Shown here piece after piece: positions 57,991 through 64,000 of a stretch of DNA of 64,000 nucleotides. Both the position numbers and the translations under genes were made by a program. Location: positions 558,001 to 622,000 of the forward strand of contig NZ_FNSF01000005.1 in assembly GCF_900105455.1 (NCBI RefSeq). Reading direction: 5' to 3'. Positions within the stretch are counted from its first letter, which is position 1. The number at the start of each line of letters is the position of its first letter. This stretch comes from Tenacibaculum sp. MAR_2009_124. GTDB taxonomy: Bacteria; Bacteroidota; Bacteroidia; Flavobacteriales; Flavobacteriaceae. Under the pieces are notes generated by a model. The model was not told where the DNA came from. It ran no database searches and was given only the letters and a program-made list of their open reading frames with translations.

Positions 57991-59320
57991 AGAACTTATT
58001 GAAAGTGTAGAAGGTTTAATTCTAAACAAAAAAGACGCTGCTCTGAACGACTTTTTTGCAGAAACGCATCATGCTGATATTGCTGAAGTTTTAGATGAGC
58101 TTTCATTTGAGGATGCAATCTATATTATTCGTTTATTAGACTCTGAAACTACCGCCGACGTTCTTATGGACGTAGACGAAGATGTACGAGAAAAAATATT
58201 CGAGAGACTTTCTTCTAAAGAAATTGCTGAAGAGATTGAAGAACTTGACACTGATGATGCTGCCGATGTTATTGCTGAGCTTCCAGAAGAAAGAAAACAG
58301 GAAGTAATACAGAATATAGAAGATAAAGAGCACGCGAAAGAAATTGTCGAGTTATTACGCTATCATGAAGATACCGCAGGTGGTTTAATGGCCAAAGAAC
58401 TTGTTAAAGTAAACGAAAACTGGAATGTACTTACTTGTGTTAAAGAAATGCGTCAGCAGGCCGAAGAAGTTACCCGAGTACACTCTATCTATGTAGTTGA
58501 TAATGATGGTAAACTAAAAGGTAGGTTATCATTAAAAGATTTACTGATGGCCTCTACTCGATCGAAAATTGCCGATGTTTATATCCCAAAGGTCGATTTT
58601 GTAAATGTTCACGATAGAGCCGAAGATGTAGCCAATGTGATGAGAAAATATGATTTAGAGGCAATTCCTGTTGTTGATGAGTTAGGTGTTTTAGTTGGAA
58701 GAATTACTATTGATGATATTGTTGATGTTATTAAAGAAGAAGCCGACAAAGATTATCAATTAGCGGCAGGTATTACTCAAGACGTAGAGGCTAGTGATTC
58801 TATTATTCAACTAACAAAGGCACGACTTCCTTGGTTGTTTTTAGGTTTGATAGGAGGAATTGGAGCTTTTTTAATAATGGGTGAATTTGAACATACATTT
58901 AAAGAACATGCTTTTTTATTCTTCTTCACGCCTTTAATTGCCGCTATGGCAGGAAATGTTGGTGTACAGTCATCAGCTATTATTGTTCAGGGGCTTGCCA
59001 ATGACGATGTGAAAGGAAGTATTAAAAACAGACTCGTTAAAGAAATGCTTTTGGCCTTGCTTAATGGTATTGTTTTGGCTATTTTTCTATTTCTCTTCGT
59101 TTTTGCTTATGAGAAAGATTTCATGAAAGCTTTAGCTATTTCTACATCGTTAATCATTGTTATTGTCGTAGCGGGCTTAATAGGTACTTTTATTCCATTA
59201 TTTCTTGATAAAAGAGGAATAGACCCTGCTATTGCAACAGGGCCTTTTATTACTACTAGTAATGATATTTTTGGAATTTTAATTTACTTTTTAATAGCTC
59301 AATTAATTTTAGGTGTTTAA
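57971..59320 (+). CDS. mgtE: Magnesium transporter MgtE
   Basis: Mg2+ channel of the inner membrane. 449 residues. An N-terminal superhelical domain (about 1-125, with [20 protein letters not shown]) is followed by two CBS domains (about 130-255; [16 protein letters not shown] [20 protein letters not shown]), a connecting helix and five transmembrane helices. The selectivity region [18 protein letters not shown] is near residue 335 and the last helices carry [13 protein letters not shown]. The N and CBS domains normally gate the pore by intracellular Mg2+. It overlaps rsmA by 20 bp and ends 11 bp before the converging LRR gene. Confidence 0.96.
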   Translation: MALKITKELIESVEGLILNKKDAALNDFFAETHHADIAEVLDELSFEDAIYIIRLLDSETTADVLMDVDEDVREKIFERLSSKEIAEEIEELDTDDAADVIAELPEERKQEVIQNIEDKEHAKEIVELLRYHEDTAGGLMAKELVKVNENWNVLTCVKEMRQQAEEVTRVHSIYVVDNDGKLKGRLSLKDLLMASTRSKIADVYIPKVDFVNVHDRAEDVANVMRKYDLEAIPVVDELGVLVGRITIDDIVDVIKEEADKDYQLAAGITQDVEASDSIIQLTKARLPWLFLGLIGGIGAFLIMGEFEHTFKEHAFLFFFTPLIAAMAGNVGVQSSAIIVQGLANDDVKGSIKNRLVKEMLLALLNGIVLAIFLFLFVFAYEKDFMKALAISTSLIIVIVVAGLIGTFIPLFLDKRGIDPAIATGPFITTSNDIFGILIYFLIAQLILGV

Positions 59321-59331
59321 GAAATTTGTTC

Positions 59332-62310
59332 TTATTCCTTAATTATTCTTCTTACAGCAGTTTTTCCGTTGGCTCCAATAATTTTTAAAAGATACACCCC
59401 TTTTGAGTATCCTGACATGTTAATAGATGCATTTGTGGTACTCAGTAACTTATTCCCAAGAACACTATAAACAGAACAGCTTTTAAAATCACTTTGATTT
59501 TTTAAAGAAATAACGAATACTTCTCTCACCGGGTTTGGTGATACGGTAATTTCATTTTTAAAGTAATCTTCCTCTACCGAAGCTGTTTGACAAGATTCAC
59601 TAAAAATAGCAGTTGCATCCTTCTCCCAAGCATCACTTCCAGTTGATTGTTGAACATCATCAACTTGAATACAACTTAAATCAGGGTTATTTAATGAGGT
59701 AAACCTTGTGATATCTTGGTTTTTCCTATTTTTAATATTTAACCTTTTCAGCTTATTGTTTTCACATAAAACACTAGTCAGCCTAGTATTTCCAGATAAA
59801 TCAAGTGTCTCCAACTTGTTATTGTTAACATTGATGATAGATAATGATATATTTTCTGATAGATCAATCTCTGTCAAGAGATTATCTTGTAAATAAAGAT
59901 CAGTTAAACGAATAGCTCTGTTCAAGTTTACTTTATTGATTTTATTATTTCCAGCCCACAAATCTGTCAAATACAAATTGCTTGATAAATCAAGTTCTTC
60001 AATATTATTTCCAATGCAAAACAAGCTTTTCAATAACCTATTATCAGCTGTGTTTAATACAGTAAAATTGTTGTCACTTACATTTAGACTTCTTAAGTTT
60101 ACAACACCTCTAGTGTTAATATTTGCTAGCTCATTATCGCTCAAGTCTAATGTCTTTAGTTGAACTGAATAATCTGGCAGCAATACATTATCAATTTTAT
60201 TATTCGAGCATATAGCTTTCTCTAATCTTAAATTATTGCTAATATCTAAACTTGTAAGCACACATCGAACGGCCGAAAGCTCTCTCAAGTACGTAGAAGC
60301 AGAAACATCAATGCTGCTTAAAGAAAGATTATCTAACAAATCAATTTTTATTAAACGAATATTACGCTTAAAATCAATTGTTGTAAGTTTTGTTTGAGAA
60401 AACTCTAGTTCTTCTAATTTACTATTATTAGGAATTTGAACTTCCTCGAGATGAGTCCCTGTAAAACTAACTTTCGACAAGTTAACATTAGCACTTAAAT
60501 CCAAACTTGTTATGCCAGATCCAGTTGCCGAAATTATTTCTAATTCTAAACATTTTGATAGATCCAAATTCGTTAGTGCATTGTTTTCACCGAAGGTTAA
60601 ATCCACTAGATTCGTATTATTAATTAAATTCACACTAGATAAACGTAAGTTTCTCGTAAAATCAATATGAGTTAACTTAGTATTTGTAGATACATCAAGA
60701 GTTGTCAAATCATTCTTTGAACAATCTAATTTTACTATATTAACAAAGGCTTCTATTCCTTTAAGAGAAGTAATACTTTTATTACCACATAAAATATTTC
60801 CAGTATATGCATTCGCTTCCGACACTTGAATCTCGCTATCAGCATTGGTGTTAATGGCAGATACGCCAAGTAAATATGTTTTAAAATTCGCATCGGGAAT
60901 ATCTACTATCGGATCTACCTGACAAGACTCTCTATAGGTTGCTAAATCATCTTTCTCCCATGTTGCATTAAGTCCAGATTGTTCTGCATTATCAACTTGA
61001 ATACAAGTCAAATCAGGATTTAATAAAGAACTAAAATTTGTTATATCTGTATTTTTCCCATTTTTAATATTTAAGCTCGTTAGTTTATTTTCTTTACAAG
61101 AAACATTTGTTAGTTTTGTATTTGAAGACAAATCAAGTTCCTCTAACATATTTTTGTCAACATTTAAAACGGACAATAACGGACTTCCTGATAAATCTAT
61201 CTCTGTCAGTTGATTATTCTGAAAACTAACATTTTCCAACACTACTGTTGCAGGAAAAGTAACTTTTTTGATCTCATTACTATTCGCATTTAAAGTTTTC
61301 AAAAGCGGATTAGTTAACAAATTTAACTCCTGGATATTATTTAGCTCACAATCTAGAATAGTTAAGTACCGATTATTTGTTGTAATTAGAGCTACAAGAT
61401 TATTATTATTTATTATTAAGTTACGCAGATGTGATATACCAGAAATATTAATATCTTGAAGTTTATTTTTATTCAACTCTAAAGTTCTTAATCGGTATGA
61501 ATTAACTGGTAATCGTACATTTTCTAATTTATTATCAGAACAAAAAACTTTTTCTAATTTTAAATTTTGACGTACATCTAAATTCATAAGTCCTCCTTCA
61601 GTAGCGTGAATTTCGAGTAAATTTGGACAAGACGAAACATTTATATTTGCAAGCAACGTATTTCTAAACAATTCGATTTTCCTTAAACGAATATTGTTTT
61701 TAAAATTAATCCCTGTAAGCTTTGTCTCATTCAAACTTAATTCTTCAAGCTTACTATTATCAGGTATATTTAATTCTTCTAAATGAACTCCTGTAAAAGT
61801 TATCTTTCGTAAATCAACGTTCAATCCTAAATCTAGATTCGTCAAACCACATCCGTTTGCGATAATCTTCCCAAGTCTTAAACATTTTGTAACATCTAAA
61901 TTCACTAATGCATCATTATTTCCAAATGTTAAATTTTGTAGTAGAGTGTTATTTACCAAACTCACATTTAATAAACTTCTATTTCCCGTAAAATCTAAGT
62001 GAGTCAATTTCGTGTTAGATGACAAATCTAAATTTCCTAATTCGTTATTTGAACAATTAAGTTTGGTTATGTTTATAAAAGCTTCAATCCCCTCTAAAGA
62101 ATTGATCATAGAACTTACACACTCAATACCACCTCTAAAGGTATTCGCTTCTGATACTTGAATTTCATTATCACCATTGGTGTTAATAGCTGTATTATTG
62201 ACCAAATACTCTTTAAACTTTTGATCTGGGATGTTTACAATTTCATTCGCATGTAAAAAAGAGATTGAGAATAGGGAAATTAAAATAGTGAGTAGTTTAA
62301 TGTTTTTCAC
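59332..62310 (-). CDS. Leucine-rich-repeat exoprotein with T9SS type A sorting domain
   Basis: 992 residues. A signal peptide (IKLLTILISLFSISFLHA) is followed by two large tandem modules: residues ~23-466 and ~467-907. Each opens with an (E/P)IV(N/D)IPDxxFKxYL segment and AINTN.D.EIQVSEAN, has ~21-residue LRRs with the consensus LxxLDLSxNxxL, and closes with ITxFxSLxNPDLxCIQVD...WEKD...ESCQ. The C-terminus (~915-992, ITVSPNPVREVFVISLKNQS, then GVYLLKIIGANGKTAVRRII) is a T9SS type A domain, so the protein is exported by type IX secretion and surface attached or released. Adhesin-like binding is likely; the ligand is unknown. Repeat modules share many identical residues, pointing to intragenic duplication of about 1.3 kb. 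Confidence 0.92.
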   Translation of the reverse strand: MKNIKLLTILISLFSISFLHANEIVNIPDQKFKEYLVNNTAINTNGDNEIQVSEANTFRGGIECVSSMINSLEGIEAFINITKLNCSNNELGNLDLSSNTKLTHLDFTGNRSLLNVSLVNNTLLQNLTFGNNDALVNLDVTKCLRLGKIIANGCGLTNLDLGLNVDLRKITFTGVHLEELNIPDNSKLEELSLNETKLTGINFKNNIRLRKIELFRNTLLANINVSSCPNLLEIHATEGGLMNLDVRQNLKLEKVFCSDNKLENVRLPVNSYRLRTLELNKNKLQDINISGISHLRNLIINNNNLVALITTNNRYLTILDCELNNIQELNLLTNPLLKTLNANSNEIKKVTFPATVVLENVSFQNNQLTEIDLSGSPLLSVLNVDKNMLEELDLSSNTKLTNVSCKENKLTSLNIKNGKNTDITNFSSLLNPDLTCIQVDNAEQSGLNATWEKDDLATYRESCQVDPIVDIPDANFKTYLLGVSAINTNADSEIQVSEANAYTGNILCGNKSITSLKGIEAFVNIVKLDCSKNDLTTLDVSTNTKLTHIDFTRNLRLSSVNLINNTNLVDLTFGENNALTNLDLSKCLELEIISATGSGITSLDLSANVNLSKVSFTGTHLEEVQIPNNSKLEELEFSQTKLTTIDFKRNIRLIKIDLLDNLSLSSIDVSASTYLRELSAVRCVLTSLDISNNLRLEKAICSNNKIDNVLLPDYSVQLKTLDLSDNELANINTRGVVNLRSLNVSDNNFTVLNTADNRLLKSLFCIGNNIEELDLSSNLYLTDLWAGNNKINKVNLNRAIRLTDLYLQDNLLTEIDLSENISLSIINVNNNKLETLDLSGNTRLTSVLCENNKLKRLNIKNRKNQDITRFTSLNNPDLSCIQVDDVQQSTGSDAWEKDATAIFSESCQTASVEEDYFKNEITVSPNPVREVFVISLKNQSDFKSCSVYSVLGNKLLSTTNASINMSGYSKGVYLLKIIGANGKTAVRRIIKE

Positions 62311-62544
62311 AATAAATTTAAATTAATATATGTTAAATAATAGGTTGATTTTCATTCAATAAGTGCGCAGATATTTAGTAAAGGGAAAACTTTACTATCT
62401 TTTTTTCTAATAAAACGGAGTTCACAGTAGGCTTAAGACGACCTAATATCATATACCAATTGAAATTACTGGTATAATTTTAAATTGCTTTTTTAATAGT
62501 TGCTTGTTAGTTTTTTTCTTTAGTTTTCAATAAATACAACTCTC
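62311..62544. other. Intergenic region between the LRR gene and the LRR relic
   Basis: 234 bp. It must hold the promoter of the LRR gene. No LRR-like codon pattern remains on the minus strand, so the body of the relic gene has been fully lost. No clear -7 box was identified. Confidence 0.5.
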
Positions 62545-62742
62545 TCACCGATGTCGATGTACTTCGTTTAAGAAAGTCATCTCAGAAACTCGCACTCGAT
62601 CATTATCATTCGGATGCATGCCTATTGAACCCAATACTATTTCTTTGATTCTAGTTTTAGAAATATCAACTATTTCATTGGCTATTGTGGTTAAAGTGAA
62701 GAGGAAAAGGGGGAGGGTAAATAGTAGTTTTTTAGTTTTCAC
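62545..62742 (-). pseudogene. N-terminal relic of a third LRR exoprotein gene
   Basis: 65 residues from a GTG: KTKKLLFTLPLFLFTLTTIA signal peptide, then NEIVDISKTRIKEIVLGSIG and NDNDRVRVSEMTFLNEVHRHR. This lines up with the first ~60 residues of the LRR gene (ANEIVNIPDQKFKEYL, then NGDNEIQVSEANTF), with many substitutions, and stops before the LRRs. It is best read as the degraded start of a deleted paralog. A functioning small exported protein is less likely. Confidence 0.65.
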
Positions 62743-62865
62743 AATTCTTCTTTTGATTATTCTAATTTTGGTAAAAATATCCTTATCCGAACCGAACAAT
62801 TCCTATCATTACGTTAAAATTTCAATTTTAACTGTTAATGTTTTTAACCCTAAATTTAGGCATAA

Positions 62866-62892
62866 AAAAAGCCCCTGATATTTCAGAGGCTT
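62866..62892 (-). terminator. Intrinsic terminator of the right-hand LRR gene
   Basis: GCCCCTGA and TCAGAGGC (one mismatch) around a four-base loop, with an A-run on the left that reads as a T-run on the minus strand. It lies 20 bp beyond the stop at 62913. Confidence 0.8.
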
Positions 62893-62912
62893 ACTTAAAT
62901 TAAACTAACAAG

Positions 62913-63998
62913 TTAGCTCTTAAATATTTTTTTGACAGCTACTTTTTTGTCAGTACCAGTAATTTTCACAATATAAACACCTTCCGATATATGAGACATA
63001 TCAATTAACATATCCTTTGTATTAAGAATTTCTTGCCCAGTAATATTAAAGATTGCACAACTCTCAAAAGTTGAATAATCTTCCACTTCAATTGATAGTA
63101 GATCTTTTACCGGGTTAGGAGTTATTTGAATATCATTGCTAAATGATAAATCATACACAGAAGCCGTTGCACATTGCACATTAAAAGTAACCGAATCGTC
63201 GACATTCCAGTCAGAACGATTGTTTACTAATCCCAAATTACCTACTTGAATACAAGTTAAATTCGGATTGTTATATGCTCTCAATTGTGTTAATTTAATA
63301 TTATTACCATTCTTTAAGTTTAGAGAATGTAACTCCGTTCCATGACAGGTTAGTCGCTCTAAGTTTATATTCGCCGATAAATCTAAATCACGTACTTTAG
63401 TTCTGGCACAATACAACACCTTTAAAGCTGTATTATTACTTAAATCTAACTCACTTATAGCATTGTTTCCACAAGAAAAAACAGAAAGGTTGCGGTTATT
63501 TAAGGTATTAATTAAATCTAGTTCATTTTGACCGCAGGCAAGTGTTATAAGATTGGTATTATGAGAAATATCTAAGCTTCGCAATCTGTTAGAAGAACAA
63601 GACAAAATTCTTAGCTCCAAATTCTTACTCAAATCTAAGTTCGTCAATTTATTTTGTCGAATCCATAGGTGATTAAGCATAACATTATTCGTTACATCGA
63701 TAGACGATAAGTCGTTATCGTATATCATCAAATAATTTAATTTGGTATTTCGAGTTACATCAATAGAACTAATGCTCGTTCTGTTACATGATAAAGACCT
63801 TAATTCTAAATTATTAGTAACGTCTAAGCTCGTCAAATTGTTTCTTCCACACCTTAACCATGTTAGCTTGGTGTTTTGCGATACATCCAAAGATGTTAAT
63901 GAGTTTTTTGAACAGTCTAATTCTTTCAAGTTTATAAAAGCTTCAATACCTTTTAAATCCTGAATACCTAAACTATGACAATTAATTTTTCCAGAAAA
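62913..63998 (-). CDS. Leucine-rich-repeat exoprotein with T9SS sorting domain, 5'-truncated by the window edge
   Basis: About 361 residues are visible; the frame is open to the right edge, so the start is outside the window (a TTG near 63929 is only an internal codon). The visible N-side reads GKINCHSLGIQDLKGIEAFI, matching the LRR-module entry of its neighbour. About a dozen LRRs follow (e.g. LTSLDVSQNTKLTWLRC, LDLSANINLERLTC), with the closing NNPNLTCIQVGNLG and the T9SS type A domain (ITPNPVKDLLSIEVEDYSTF, ending SEGVYIVKITGTDKKVAVKK). It is clearly paralogous to the gene at 59332. Confidence 0.9.
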   Translation of the reverse strand, partial: FSGKINCHSLGIQDLKGIEAFINLKELDCSKNSLTSLDVSQNTKLTWLRCGRNNLTSLDVTNNLELRSLSCNRTSISSIDVTRNTKLNYLMIYDNDLSSIDVTNNVMLNHLWIRQNKLTNLDLSKNLELRILSCSSNRLRSLDISHNTNLITLACGQNELDLINTLNNRNLSVFSCGNNAISELDLSNNTALKVLYCARTKVRDLDLSANINLERLTCHGTELHSLNLKNGNNIKLTQLRAYNNPNLTCIQVGNLGLVNNRSDWNVDDSVTFNVQCATASVYDLSFSNDIQITPNPVKDLLSIEVEDYSTFESCAIFNITGQEILNTKDMLIDMSHISEGVYIVKITGTDKKVAVKKIFKS

Positions 63999-64000
63999 TG

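Noticed and set aside
59332..63998. Plus-strand open frames inside the LRR genes
   Set aside because: They mirror the repeat code on the opposite strand and have no signal, family or start support.
1..64000. CRISPR arrays, prophage or integrative element
   Set aside because: No regularly spaced repeats, no phage structural genes, no integrase beside the tRNA; the repeats seen are IS ends and LRR code.

Overview
The window comes from an AT-rich member of the Bacteroidota, almost certainly a (probably marine) Flavobacteriaceae. This rests on three things. Promoters have the Bacteroidota -7 box TAnnTTTG, in the best cases with a TTTG -33 box (tRNA-Cys, aspS). Secreted proteins end in type IX secretion (T9SS) sorting domains and there are SusC-like TonB-dependent receptors. 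The family-typical genes DUF4270, DUF4286, HopJ and the Ig-like lipoprotein/comF pair are present. I cannot name the genus from sequence alone.

Layout. 1-5.1 kb: the 3' part of a DUF4270 gene, glmS, an endonuclease/exonuclease/phosphatase-fold enzyme and a small exported protein. 5.3-11.6 kb: hflX, a 31-residue peptide gene, two related exported TonB-C-domain proteins and a large TonB-dependent receptor. 11.6-12.9 kb: an IS3-family element with a textbook frameshift site. 13-24.7 kb: a small membrane protein, aspS, an M50-like membrane protein, a HopJ-domain protein, an OLD-like ATPase/TOPRIM nuclease, an AGCS sodium:amino-acid symporter, an M24 aminopeptidase, a Crp/Fnr regulator, a glycine-rich membrane protein, and a rimK/aspartoacylase pair. 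25-29.2 kb: a beta-propeller exoprotein whose terminator is split by an IS4-family element. 29.3-34.8 kb: folB, tRNA-Cys, a short double-glycine-leader cysteine-rich peptide gene, an MBL hydrolase, a subtilisin-like lipoprotein and an M1 aminopeptidase. 35.4-45.1 kb: a small cytosolic protein coupled to a soluble histidine kinase, glnS, an Ig-like lipoprotein, comF, a methyltransferase, two tandem coiled-coil membrane proteins and glyS. 45.2-46.8 kb: a third IS. 47-51.5 kb: a small membrane protein and a TonB-dependent receptor/SGNH-hydrolase operon. 51.8-59.3 kb: ribF, an XRE regulator, serS, a 47-residue protein, a TPR protein, DUF4286, rsmA and mgtE. 59.3-64 kb: a leucine-rich-repeat T9SS exoprotein locus with one complete gene built from an internal duplication, one relic and one gene running off the right edge.

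Most of the window is core housekeeping. It holds four aminoacyl-tRNA synthetases (aspS, glnS, glyS, serS), translation and ribosome factors (hflX, rsmA, rimK-like), cofactor synthesis (folB, ribF) and cell-wall precursor synthesis (glmS). Between these lie envelope and exported modules. I found no CRISPR array, no prophage and no large defence island.

The features most worth a second look are: the double-glycine cysteine-rich peptide; the three insertion sequences, which all sit just 3' of genes and carry terminator-like hairpins at their edges; the -7 boxes that abut start codons (probable leaderless mRNAs); a C-run placed 5-9 nt before five start codons; the small protein/soluble kinase pair; the paired coiled-coil proteins; and the duplicating and decaying LRR locus.
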